Assembly (NCBI RefSeq): GCF_003576645.1 | Contig: NC_044919.1 | Location: 34,261,308 to 34,325,307 of the forward strand | Reading direction: 5' to 3' | Origin: Ipomoea triloba | Taxonomy: Eukaryota > Streptophyta > Magnoliopsida > Solanales > Convolvulaceae | DNA length: 64,000 nt | Shown: one piece after another, positions 1 to 11,760 of the stretch | How positions within the stretch are numbered: the first letter of the stretch is position 1 | Layout: each line of letters opens with the position of its first letter | Program-made: the position numbers and the translations under genes | The notes under the pieces: generated by a model | The model's database searches: none | Seen by the model: only the letters and a program-made list of their open reading frames with translations | What the model was told of the DNA's origin: nothing

Positions 1-99
1 CAACTACCCCAAAATATGTTTGAAAAACACCCCGCTTCCAAGAAAACGAGTTGCAGCTCTATTAGTACAGTAGTTTCTGATTTGGTGGGAACTAGTTAG
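1..99 (+). CDS. possible 3' end of a gene beginning before the window
   Basis: Frame 1 is open from the first base for 32 codons and ends at TAG (97-99). The peptide is Ser/Thr/Lys-rich and ends SDLVGTS. The following 230 bases are T-rich with an AATAAA at 324-329, which would suit a 3' untranslated region. No domain is recognisable in so short a piece, so this could equally be a chance open frame. Confidence 0.3.
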   Translation, partial: QLPQNMFEKHPASKKTSCSSISTVVSDLVGTS

Positions 100-518
100 A
101 GACATGCTTTATTATGGTAAAGTTTTTGCATTTTACATCATACAGAGTATTACAGTTATCTGTTTTTATTGTATTTTTGTATCCCTGTGAGATTTGTTGG
201 GCTTTTGTCTACTCTGTAGTTGGGAACATTGTAGGGGAAAAAGGGAATTGGTTTCACAAAGAGAGATTGGTGATGAAATGAAGCCTTGATCCAGATATAC
301 ACACTCAATTCTTTGTATCAGACAATAAACTTGAGATATGAACTGTTCTATGGTGGAATCAACGATCACATACATGAGCCTTGTTGCCAGTTTTGAGCAG
401 ATTTCGTTCGCACTTATCCTTCGGGAAGGGAACAGGTATGCCGATTTCATGGCGAACCTTGGTCGAAGTTTTTGAGGAGCCTCCGGAGGGGATTACCAGT
501 CTTCTCATGAGCGATGAG

Positions 519-603
519 GGGGGGGGGGGGGGGGGGGGGTAGCCNNNNNNNNNNNNNNNNNNNNNNNNNNNNNNNNNNGGGGGGGGGGGGGGGGGGGGGG
601 GGG
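519..603. other. poly-G tracts around an N gap
   Basis: Two long G homopolymers flank a run of N (545-578). This is a sequencing or assembly gap, not biology. The Pro-rich open frame on the opposite strand is only the translation of these G runs. Confidence 0.9.
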
Positions 604-797
604 TGGTGGTGTAGCCACCCGTAGAATCAGATAGGTCTGAGACTTAGCCTCTCTTACTTCACCCACAAAAAAAAAAAAAACAATCACATACATGAGAAAT
701 TGACAATTTTTGTTCAAACCATGAATCACAGAAGAATGATGTCTGTAACCACAAGGTTCCAAAGTCGAGCTCCTGGCGGGAGTAATCTATTGACATT

Positions 798-925
798 TTT
801 AGTTTGAGTTGGTTGGTTATGGACAATTTAAGTTGATTTATCTCTTTGTGGTCCTTTGCTGGTTAGGGTCACAAGAGGTGCTTCATTTATAGCGCATTTG
901 AGTAGTGACTATGATTTTTTCTGTA
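798..925 (+). repeat. SINE-like repeat, family 1, copy 1
   Basis: The body (GGTTATGGACAATTTAAG, then a 'gatttatctctttgtggtcc' segment, then a 'gtagtgactatgattttt' tail) recurs in diverged form at 3117-3290 and 11586-11760. The other two copies retain a tRNA B-box-like GTTCGACTC upstream, so I read this as the 3' part of a tRNA-derived SINE. Confidence 0.5.
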
Positions 926-1176
926 TTTTTATCAATACACATTTTTTTGACATTATAAAAATTTTATGGAGAATAATATTCCAAAGAATCAAAGATGTAT
1001 TCCAGTCAACTTAAGCCATGGAAACTTATAGCTCGAGGCATGACCTGCTTGCCCGACAAAGCTTAGTGGGGGATCGCCTTCTCTTGACCCTAACTAAATA
1101 CATAAACATATTTTTTATATATAAAAAATGTTTTTGGCATTTTACAGCCTCATATTCTCGAATGTCAATTGTTATA

Positions 1177-1764
1177 GGGATAAGGGTCAAATAGACCCTC
1201 AAACTATAATCAATTGTTCAATTAGGCCCTCGAACAATAAAAAGCTTTAATTAGGCCCTCGAACTTGTTATTTTGGGGCAAATAGACCCTTTAACCTATT
1301 TGTGACCTATAATTGCAGGTCACCAAAAATTCCGGCCAACTCCGGCGATCGTCCGGTGAACAACACAAAACCATCCACCACCAGCGACCTCACGGGTGGC
1401 GTCCGGCAGCGGAGATGGCGACCAACTGGTCGCCATCTCTGTCACTGCGAATGGCGACCAGTTGGTCGCCATCTCCAGTAGACGGAGATGGTGACCAACT
1501 TGGTCACCATCTCCGCTGCCGGACGCCACCGGCGACCTCTGGTCGCCGGTGGTGGATGGTTTTGTGTTGTTTGCCGGAACTTCGCCGGACGATCGCCGGA
1601 GTTGGCCGGAATTTTTGATGACCTGCAATTATAGGTCACAAATAGGTTAAAGGGTCTATTTGCCCCAAAATAACAAGTTCGGGGGCCTAATTGAAGCTTT
1701 TTATTATTCGAGGGCCTAATTGCACAATTGATTATAGTTTGAGGGTCTATTTGACCCTTATCCC
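1177..1764. mobile_element. Mutator-like foldback element (long-TIR MITE) with 9-bp target duplication
   Basis: The element starts GGGATAAGGGTCAAATAGAC and ends with the reverse complement. The two arms stay paired almost to the centre (about 270 bases each), so the whole element can fold. It is flanked on both sides by the same 9 bases, ATTGTTATA (1168-1176 and 1765-1773), the duplication length typical of Mutator-like elements. The GC-rich centre contains smaller palindromes built on GGCGACCAACTGGTCGCC, and the open frames there are by-products of this palindromy. No transposase is present, so it is non-autonomous. Confidence 0.85.
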
Positions 1765-2080
1765 ATTGTTATATTATGAACCACAGTTGACTTTGCATTA
1801 TGAATCTGGTTAAAATAGATTATGTAATTTCGGTTAATACATATATACTTACTAAAATTAACATGTATCTACAGTTAACATATTATATATTTGCAATTAA
1901 AAAAGTTATGTACCCGTTATAACTACTACAATTACAGCAACATATTATGCACTTGCCGCTGATAAATTATGTAATTATAATTAACATATTATGTACCTTT
2001 AATTTATTTATAAATATATAGTCATCAATTAACTAAAGATATATAATATGTTAACTAAATGTACACGACCTGAATATCGT

Positions 2081-2256
2081 TTTGGACCAAAGTTCACAAA
2101 TTGGCAAATTATACCATGGACCAGGGTCTATCATCGTTTTGGACCAAAGTTCACAAATTGGCAAATTATACCATGGACCAGAGTCTATCTTGCATTGTAG
2201 ACCAAAGTTCACAAATTGGCAAATTATACCATGGACCCGAGTCTATCTTGCATTGT
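2081..2256. repeat. tandem repeat, about 57 bp x 3
   Basis: Three successive copies begin GGACCAAAGTTCACAAATTG (near 2084 and 2141) or with the variant AGACC (2199), each followed by ATTATACCATGGACC. The period is 57-58 bases. It is part of the 'accatgg(t/a)cc' repeat family seen elsewhere in the window. Confidence 0.75.
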
Positions 2257-3116
2257 AGATCCTAGTCCATCCCCAGATTCTATATTTGTAGTTGACACAT
2301 TCTGTACCGGCTGTTGACAGTTTCTGTACCTGTAGCTATCATATTACGTGTCAGCAATTATCGAGTTATTTGTTGACATGTAAAGAAACGGTTAACTATA
2401 GATACATAATGTGTTAACTGAATGTATAGAATGTTTGTATCAGTGTTCAGAATACAATATGAATCCAGAACCTATAACAATTGTCACAAATCATAATGTA
2501 AGGTGGACCATTGTTGATTGTATAATTTGCTCTTTAATGTCCTTTTGGTCCTAGGTCAAGCCCACCTATACATTTCTACCCCATTATGCATGTCTTAATT
2601 AGCTAGCTTAGCTTGCAGTACATATTGTTGTCCAAACATGGGATTCAAAGAATCCATTAAAGGTCTCCTATACAAGGATGGATCGGAGTTCTCTCCGTTC
2701 ACACTTTTAAGCTAAGGCAACCAATCCCCCATTGGCTTGCCCAAAGGGCACTCCATAGTCCATCCAGTTATGTATCTTTCAATCATATGAAAACGATAAA
2801 CAAGTCTTGTACGATCCAGTTCAGCTAATAGGAAACAAACAAACACAAACAAAATATGATATATTATTGGAGAGTGCGTGATTGTTCCATTTGTATATAG
2901 GGCTGTCAAAGTTGGACCGTGTTGGATGGCTTTCTCATATAACTTCCCCCACTAAGGTGTGAACTACTAGAAAATAAAATTTCAATCAAAGAATAATAGA
3001 TTGCACATTATGGAATTTTTACCATGTGAATTGAAGTTGTGTACGCGCTCTAATAATAATTGTGCCCATTTTGTTGAAAAATTGGACAATTAATAAGAAT
3101 TACTCCCAAAGATTAT

Positions 3117-3290
3117 GATGAGAAGGTTCTCCACTATAAATGTTACATGTTCGACTCCTCCTGGTGAGAGCTGTGTGCCTGTGTATTGGTCTTCTTAGTT
3201 TAAGTCGGTTAGTTATGAATAACTTAGACTGATTTATTTATTGATCTCCTTGTGATCCTTTGCTAGATATAGTGATGCTTATTGATATGA
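3117..3290 (+). repeat. SINE-like repeat, family 1, copy 2
   Basis: A B-box-like GTTCGACTCC near 3150 is followed by the shared body (GTTAGTTATGAATAACTTAG, then 'gatctccttgtgatcctttgc'). It matches the copies at 798 and 11586 by eye. Confidence 0.5.
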
Positions 3291-4240
3291 TCCCACAGCG
3301 ACTCCACAAGAGATTGTGAAGTAGTACTAAACTAAAGTTGGGGCCAAACCTCTATTCATGAGCTATCTTTCGTGGTGGAGTTAGGGTCTTTACTTGAGCC
3401 CCGTATCAATTGGTGCTCTACTATGAGAGGCCAGAGGCCCAGAGTGTGGTGACCTAAGAAAGGGTTACCTAGCTAGTTTTTGATAAGGTCCGGAGTGAAG
3501 TCATCCAAAAAGGAGTAGTTGTCTAGAGTAAGTTGTCCTGAATGTCGGTTTAAACTAGGGTCATACCTCTCCTCATGAGCTAGCTAAGTTTGAAAGACAA
3601 GAAGGAAGTGAGGAAAACCAAACCCTTGAACTAGATTGAGAATCAGAAGCCCTTTCAATTTCAATTCAAAGACGTGAGGCACATAACATAATGTATAGAA
3701 ATAGTACTAAAAGAACGAATTATATGAAAGCTACTTTAATTTAATTTGACAATAATGTAACTGATATATATTCCTTAACAAAACACAACACAGTCCATAC
3801 AATACTATGATGATGATGATCAATAAGCAATATGAAGCTGACAAATTTTCCCCATTACAAAAGGGTTATTACATCATAAAAGGCTTGTTAATTAGGTTGT
3901 TAATTATAAAGTTTAGCACAGAAGAAAATTTGCCAGCTTCATGACTCTTAATTAGGTAATCAACAAACAACCCTTATTTTAATTTGCACAAAATTAAACC
4001 AAGTATGCATGCATGCATATATGCATATTCATTCATGCTCACCACCTAGCACTTGCTCCATAACAAACCACTCCCAATCAACAATTCCCATCAAAGGAAA
4101 ATCATCAATGTCCGAGAATTTTTTGTTACCGAGCAAATGCCTGGGCGAACCTTAACCAACAAAAAACTAAAAATCCATTCATCACTCCTCAGGAAATTCT
4201 TACTTACTCTAAAATTAAAGTGTGCGACTCCTGTATGGTC

Positions 4241-6311
4241 TTAGAGTAGGTAAGAATTTCCCGATTTGGAGACAGTTTCATCTTCGTCGGTCATGAACTC
4301 CTCCTTTTCGTCCTCGAAGCCCTCGAGGGAGGGGTGAGGGGAGTGGCCTTTCCCAAAGGATCTGATGTGGTCTTTGAGGGATCTCTTGTGCTTGAAGTCT
4401 GAACCACAGGTGCAATACCAGAGCTTGCCACAGTTCTTCTCATGGGTCCTCCAATCCCCTTTGACAGCAAAGGTTTTGCCACATTTCCTGCAGGTAAAGG
4501 GCTTGGACCCATGCTTCCTTTTGTAGTGTGTCTGCAGGGTTCTGAAGTCCTTCAATGGCTTGGCTCTTGGGTGGTTTATGTTGTTCTTACACCCTGGTGA
4601 GCAGCAATAGCATGGCAGCCTTAGCATTGCTGCTGGCTGTGTTCCTCTCAGGGATTCTGGCCCCTTCCTGAATTCTGAACCATGTCCCCACATATGCATC
4701 TGTTCATACAAGACAACCAGTTACTTTTGACAGACTCTAAGAAACACGTGAATCATAATCTCTTTTATAGTAACAAGATAAAATCTCAATCATTACTCGA
4801 ATGTGTGCATTGGGTAAACCCCACGTTATAACCCTAATTGGCAAAAGAGCACAAGGAAGTAAATCAGTCTAAGCTAGGTTGTCCATACTTGATCGTATCT
4901 ATCTTTCAAGCTCATATCTATGCTACTTTTAGCATAATTTAAACATTGTGGAATTTGAACATTTTGGGATAAGAATTTGATGTTATGTCCTTTCATAAAA
5001 ATGTAAAGTAAAAAAGAGAGAAAAAAAAGGAGAAAGATATTATCTTTTCAAAGAATTAGAGGTGATATTTGAAACTTTCTATTTTAATTTTTTTTTAAAA
5101 ATCATTGTAAACGAAGATAATAAGAGTTATTACTTAAATTTGAGATCTGTGTTTAGGATTAAAAGCTACACTTTTTTTTGGTTGGAAAAAGGAAATAATT
5201 ACAAAATTCCATCATAATCTTGTCCCCTTGATGAGTAGTATTATGAACAATCATTTCATTAGTCTCGCCCCACGTATTTATACTTTACACCTTTATAAAG
5301 CCTCAAAATTATTCTTCATGATTTGATCAAAATAGGTGGATTATATATAATTTCCTCATTAACTTTATATCAAAACCCGGAATTATTAAAAAAAAAAACC
5401 CTTAATTCTTTTCCTTTGGAAACATATAAATGACCAAGAAAATTATAAAAAACATTATATTATTTCAATTCTTATAATTAGTACATGAAAATATTTATGT
5501 AATAAGTAAAAAAAAAGTATTAATTGGGACTTGATATACGAATTCTGTCCCGGCAATCACTTTATCCTCACAATATCTGGTGCAATCAGATATAGGTAAT
5601 CAGGTATATGTGCGTGATCGTATAGGGTATAGGGTAGAATAAAATTCTAGTACAAAAATGACCAGACAACTTGCGTCCGAAGTTGAAGGAATTAAGAGAG
5701 ATGGATTGATGATCATGACTTACCTGCATATTGTTGTACCTATTGAAGGTTTTGCTGCAAATGTTACAAGCAAACTGCATAGGGCCAACAAGAATCTGGG
5801 TGGGTGTGGGGATCCAAAACCTACTCTCAGTGTTGAAGTTGCATCCATTATCGCCATCAACAACCACCGCCCTTCTCTTCTTCTTCACGCTCTCATCCTC
5901 CGCCGCCTTAAAAACGTTGAAGGGTTTAGCCTCCTCGCCGGAATCCGGCAGCCCTATATGCAAACCCACCGCCACTTTCTCCTCCTCCTCATCCCTTTCT
6001 TCCTCCTTGACGCCGCCGCCTTTCGCCTCCATCAGCTTGCTCAGAAGCGGCAAACATTGGAGGGTTTCTTCATGATTATTATCGGCCACTCTTTCCGGAT
6101 TTTCAAGTGCTGGGAATTTCAAGAAGTTCATGGTGTCTTTGTTGTTACCAGAGGATTGATGAATAAGAAGAAGTTGTGGTGAGATTGAAGAAGAAGGAGA
6201 AGAAGAAGAAGAGGGGATTGATGATGGCTGTTTGAGCCATTCAATGAAGGTTGGAGCTTGAAAACACAGATTATTGAGACCTGCTTGGATATGGCAGTTT
6301 CTTATACCCAT
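4241..6311 (-). CDS. WIP-type C2H2 zinc-finger transcription factor
   Basis: Two exons: 6311-5724 (196 codons) and 4699-4241, joined in phase 0 across a GTAAGT...CAG intron of 1024 bp, giving 348 residues. The N-terminal half is low-complexity (Ser-rich, then Glu-rich) and carries the short LHIGLP motif typical of the family. [12 protein letters not shown] starts at about residue 166. The first finger is C182, C185, H198, H202 and straddles the splice junction. The rest is the highly conserved WIP block: [54 protein letters not shown] proteins are nuclear plant regulators acting in organ, vein, transmitting-tract or seed-coat development. Which paralogue group this is cannot be fixed by eye (WIP3- or DOT5-like are possible). 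The start was taken at the Met opening [11 protein letters not shown]. An upstream in-frame Met at 6398 would add a hydrophobic leader unlikely in a nuclear factor. Confidence 0.92.
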
Positions 6312-7985
6312 ATTTGGGAGAAGAGAAGAGAAGAGGAGATAACCAAAAACCCAAAAAAAAAAAATGAAGAAACACAACAAGTCTTGTAATTTGTCCAAGT
6401 CACTCCACTTAAATGGTTTGTATGTAGACTTTATGTAGGAAAGTTTTGCACTTAAAGGTTGATTTATGAATAGGTATTTTGTTTGATTTGCCTTTTTAGA
6501 ACTTTTTGTTCCTTTTCCCCTTGAGTTATTGCACTCAAAAGGGGAGGTATGTAAGGGAGAATTGAATTGAAGGGTATACTAATTAGTGGTGGGGTGGGGT
6601 TAAGGAAAATGACATGCAAATTAAAATGTGGTTTCACTATTAATTTTTTAATAAAAAAAAATAAAGAAAAAGAGAATCCTAGAATAGTTTTCTATATATT
6701 ATTTATAATTTCATCAATTTTAATTTGGGAAACTTCTATTTTTTTTTTATACAATAGATAGAAAAACAAGAGGACCAAAAAAAAAAATTCCTTAATTAAT
6801 CAAGCTTTACCATTAATATCCAATTCAACAATTCGATCCCTAGCCACCGAGTACCAACCACTACCAACCAGTCTTAAATGTTAATCAACTTGGCTCTGAT
6901 ACCACTTGGCCTCTACTGGCCTCCGCTCAACCGTACTTGTCTATATTGTCTTTTATTTAGATGTATATAATTGTGCTTGTTATTTTGTTACTAGTATTAA
7001 AAAAAATGTATAAATTAACACATTTAAACATCTATCTATCTTACTAAACTTTCAAGGTTGCAATAATTATAAAATGAAACCCGCTCATAAAAGTTTTTAA
7101 TAATTTTAAAATTGACCCCATATTTTTTTACTAAAACCCTCAGCCTCTAATAAATTCTGATAGACGACTGAGATCAGTCCTCACTTTTTACCGGAGGATT
7201 ATATATATATATATATATATATGAAAAAAATACATTAACAATTTTTTTAGCATGTACCTAAAATTGCTCATAATGATACTTGGACAATATTTTTAAAAGA
7301 TAAGATTGCGGAGTAACCTTTTGGCCTGAAAAGATAACAAAACAATAATAGAACATCAAGACCATACATGTCCACGTACATATAATTAATTAATTAATTA
7401 ATTAATTAATTTATTGGACACAAAAATTTTGATATCGTATTATATATAGTTCTTATTATAGGAATTGATTACATCACACAATCTATATAGTAATGTAGCT
7501 ACGGCCCATTCATCATGTCATCTAGCTTCCACAAGGATTGCACCCATTGCTAAGAGCATAATTGAACTTCGATGAATCCATTAATTGTTATGATTTTAAT
7601 CTTAAAAACAAAATACCGACAAAGATATCATGAATGCGGATTTTCAGGAGATTAAAAAGATGCTTTTTATTTTTCTCCCATTGTCACATGTCCATCGGTC
7701 TCTTAACATTTCCATTTGTACATTATTGCCATTTGCCACTGTCCATGATTCTCGATCTCTTTCAAGTATTGGTATATAATTCACGACCATCCATGCATAC
7801 GTGCCAATAAGTTTTCATTATTGTAAGTTCGGTCTACTTTGCTCCTATTTTCGGGATGGTAATGCAGTGATCACAATAATTATATGCATAAGCAAAATGC
7901 AGAGAGAATATGGAGAAAGTAGAAGAGAGAAATTTGAGAGAGAAAAATGCCAGCTTGACATTTCATTAATAACTGTTATAAATAA

Positions 7986-8020
<35 letters not shown>

Positions 8021-8551
8021 TCACTAATCTCAACCGTACATAAACATAAATATAGAAAAAGTAGAAAGGTGGGATAATGACCACAAATTGCAAAGATATT
8101 TATAACTTTCATAAATATTTTACTAAACAAGAAAAAATAATTACAATGTTCAATGCTAATCGAGTAAATGCTTGGCCCGGAGGCCAAACGAGGCAGGCCT
8201 TTTAGGCCCGCTCTTTGGCGAGCCTCAAAAACCGAAACCCACCCTACCTAGAAAGAGAGCGGGGGAAGGTTGGCCTAGCAGGCAAAACCTATTCTGACGG
8301 CTCTAATAACAAAAGAGTGAGCAACGCCAGGTGGGTTAGTTGGCCAACCAAACGTCTTTCTAACTTGTATGAGTTGTATCATTGGTCTCAAGGAAAAAAA
8401 ATCCTAAATATTACAAAATTTGTGTTGGAAAAATTAGTTAAATTAGCATTTAAAGTTATATTTTGAGGTATAATTTTGAGTGGAGTTCACACCCGATAAA
8501 GTCAAAGTGGATTTATATTTTCATAGTGGAGAAGATAAATTTGATATATTA
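6312..8551. other. intergenic and WIP upstream region
   Basis: AT-rich, with an (AT)n run at 7201-7222, a (TTAA)n run near 7385-7411 and an (AT)n run at 7990-8018. 8163-8345 is a GC-richer patch ('ggcccggaggcc') that looks like worn hAT-type debris, with a loosely similar patch at 13670-13820. No credible gene. Confidence 0.5.
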
Positions 8552-9166
8552 GGGCATCACTAACTCTTCCATTCTTTTCTCTTTCACATCACCATACAAT
8601 CTCTTTCTCTATTTTATCTCCAATTTTTCTCCCCTCTTTTCTCCTTTTTGTGGGCTCACTCCTCCAGACTCATACATATCACTTATTATTTAATTAACTT
8701 TTATATAATTAATAATTTTAATTTTATAATTATAATTTCAAATTCAATTTTAAATAAAAATAAATTTAAATAACAATTTTTTGAATTATAAAATATAATT
8801 TCATAAATCTTCAAAAAAAAAAATTCATGAATTAAAATTTGCCGTTGAAATCGTCCATGGAACAAATTAACATTTAGAATCGACTATAAAATTTTAAATA
8901 CTAAATATACCAACAATTAATATAATTAAAATTTGTTAAAATAAATTTAAAATTAGAAATTAAAAGAATTTGAATAACAAATAAAAACAAAATTAATCGT
9001 TCAACTGCTTGAAGCAATTAAAATAATTTTAAAAAATTTGGTGGCGCGTGGACAACACGCGCTACGTGCCCAGGGAGACAACCTCTCTCCAAAGATTATT
9101 TCTTCCTCCCTGCCCCCAGCCGTTCTCCTCCCTTTCTCCCCTCAAATTGGTGCATTGGAGATGTCC
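8552..9166. mobile_element. PIF/Harbinger-like non-autonomous element
   Basis: The left end GGGCATCACTAAC and the right end ATTGGAGATGTCC are imperfect inverted repeats, and both sides carry TTA (8549-8551 and 9167-9169), the usual 3-bp target of PIF/Harbinger elements. The interior is AT-rich without a transposase. The terminal similarity is short, so the family call is moderate. Confidence 0.55.
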
Positions 9167-10479
9167 TTATAGCTCAAAATGGATAATGAGTGAGGATAAA
9201 TTATTGATTCTTAAAGTTTAGCCATTGAGTTGAGAAAAATGATTATGGGTGAGCTTTTAAGTAAAATTTGTTCCAAATTAAATCAAAAAGGGATGTGAGT
9301 TTGCACTAAAATATAAATATAATTTAACTTTTTAACGAGTTTGAATTGTATAACATAGAGACTTTTTGTTGTGTGCGCATGGAAGGGGATCGTGCAAATC
9401 AAAATCCAAAATGAGTTCAATTTATTTGAGAATTAACTTAATAACATCTAATTAATTACCATTCTAATTAATTTACCTTTTTGGAAGTTACAATTTGAAT
9501 TTTAAATTTAATATTGAATTCTAATGAATATCATTCTCCTATAAATATCTTATGTTGAACAAAATATTAAAGAGCTAGGTTTTGCCTCTCTTACAAATTC
9601 TGATTTTTTCTATGAAACTTTCTTTACTGTTCTAAAATTCTACCAAACACTTCTTATAAATTTGAAATGTCCATCTTTATTCAAACGTAATAAAATTTCA
9701 GTCGAAAGCATTATAATTTAATTTGCGCGTATTTCCCATTATTATTCTCGACCCTACACCGACCCCCATCCAAGATGATCCCTTTGTAAAAATTTCAAGC
9801 TTTCAGACTCTAAAAAACATAACCAGTTTGGTGAAGTGTACTGTTTGGCTTCTAGTTGTCTCAACAATGCTTTCTCATCTCTATTATCCATGGAAAAGCC
9901 ATTTTCTTGGACCTACCTATATTAACCTTTAACTTGTTTTTTAATAGTTGATGCCAAAAAACCAAAAGGGAAAAAAGCTAGTTTGGTGAAAAAGGGGGTT
10001 TGCTATCATTAACACTAGTGGAATGGGGTAATTAGTTTGTAGATAATTACTTGATAATGTTAAAGCAATCTTTAATTTGGGTTGTTACTATGAGCTGAGG
10101 TTGTAAGAAGGGTAGTATACATATTCTATTCGATCCACTGACGAGGTTTCACATGCTCTATAGTTTTATTCAGATTTCTAAAGTTTTCAAAAAAAGAAAA
10201 AATAAATAAAAAAAAAAGAAGCTTTTTTGGTAGAATTGTTGCCTTTTCCCTCATAGTCAACTTGATAGAAACTAACACCCCGTGATGAAAGCTTTTAGAA
10301 TTTTTATTATTACAAAACGGCCTTGGAAGTTTCGTGTAATTCATAAAGGGCATTATTGTATTCTTGACCCTTTTATTTATTTATTTATTTTTTTTTAAAA
10401 AAATTGTGCAATTCCCTTTTGCTCAATACCAACCACCACGATTTTCGAGATAGATAAAAATAAGTGTCTTATTTATGCT

Positions 10480-10635
10480 TCAATAGGTTATAGGAGGCGG
10501 TATTGACGCTTTGGGAGATCATGAGATCGAGCCTCAGTGGAGGCGGTATTGACTCTTTGTGTTTCAATAAGTTGAGAAAGTATAGATGAACAGATACTAC
10601 AACGTAATAGGGCTAGTTTATTAAAAAAAAAGTGT
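10480..10635 (+). repeat. SINE-like repeat
   Basis: A B-box-like GATCGAGCCTC lies near 10530, and the copy ends with AGATGAACAGATACTACAAC followed by TAATAGGGCTAGT and an A run. The same 3' signature occurs in reverse orientation at 28822, 31731 and 32666. Confidence 0.45.
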
Positions 10636-11585
10636 CTTATTTTTATTTTTAATTTTTTTAAAACTTCAAGTAAAAAAAACACCGTTGGGTTAAGGATGAC
10701 AATTTCAATTCGTTATGCGAATATCTACTAAAATTAATCCCGTATAAATCGAGTTTTTGAGTGATAATGGGTGATGGATCGATGGTGAGTCTTAAAAAAT
10801 TAAACCCGTGGAGGGTTGGATTGGCTTCGAGTTCTCTAAGGACAAAATCTGCGTGAACCCCACCCGACCCAGTGATGAAGGGAAGGTTTTTTTTTTTTTT
10901 TTTAAATTTAAAATTGTTAAAATAAATTAAAAATAATAGTTTTTTATAAAAATAAAATTACACATTCTAATTTTTTGACGTTGTGATCAACTGTTGATCC
11001 AACATGTATGAAAGAATTTGATGTTGTTTGTTTTTATTGTTAGGTTAGATATAAGGTTTACCAAGTCAAGTTTAAATCGTAATGATTATGGAAGAAAAAT
11101 GTATAATTAACTTATTAAGCTAAGTCAAGTTATTTTAGTAATGATTGGTGGAGGAGAAAGTTTATAAATATTTATTATATTCTTCAAAAATTATTACTCC
11201 GTATTTTCCAAATTCTAAAATTTCGGCCACTTTTTTATTTTATTTTGTTTTGTTTTGTTTCTTCCCCCTGGAATGCAACACGCACAGACCGCAGTTCTTT
11301 GTGAGTATAATGTGGGTGGAAGTAACTACCGCTTTCACACTCAAACAAGCTAAGTAGTCAACAACCCTCCATAATTCGCCATTTCCCAATGGCCAATACC
11401 CATTTTATTAATTTTGCATCTAACATCTTTTCTTTTTTTTTTTTTAAATTGTTGATCATGTATAACACCCGATATCTTTATCTCTGTGAAATTAATTTGA
11501 GTTTGATTTAGATTAGACTCATATAATTTGACTTTTAGCAGCTCGCTTACCAATTGTTCCAAACAGTTAGGTTGCAAGTTGATCA

Positions 11586-11760
11586 TTGCCTTGATAACTA
11601 TAAGGTTTAAAGTTCGACTCACAAGTCACGTCTTCTTGGTTTGAGCCGGTCAGCTATGGGTAATCTTGGATGATTTACCGATCCTTTGCCTCTTAGAGCC
11701 ACAAGGCCGAATTTACTCAGTGTACACCCTCAAGTAGTGACTACGATTTTTACTTTTTTT
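11586..11760 (+). repeat. SINE-like repeat, family 1, copy 3
   Basis: The B-box-like AAAGTTCGACTC is followed by the same body as at 798 and 3117 ('gccggtcagctatgggtaat', 'gatcctttgcctctta', 'gtagtgactacgattttt'). Confidence 0.5.

Larger units (their letters stand above)
1774..4240. other. intergenic, AT-rich, repeat debris
   Basis: Apart from the tandem repeat at 2081 and the SINE at 3117, no gene is visible. 3290-3660 has higher complexity and contains TATCAATTGGTGCTCT, which resembles the sequence just inside an LTR of plant retrotransposons, so it may be retroelement debris. 4004-4025 holds an ATGC/CATG-rich run. Confidence 0.4.

Noticed and set aside
166..450. 94-residue minus-strand ORF near the start
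   Set aside because: No family features, and the opposite strand looks like a 3' untranslated region with AATAAA.
505..762. Pro-rich 85-residue open frame on the minus strand
   Set aside because: It translates poly-G tracts across an N gap, so it is an artefact.
1313..1639. Overlapping open frames on both strands of the foldback core
   Set aside because: The nearly symmetrical frames on both strands are explained by the palindrome.
5658..6182. 174-residue plus-strand ORF
   Set aside because: It is the shadow of the WIP gene exon 1, which has clear family motifs on the other strand.
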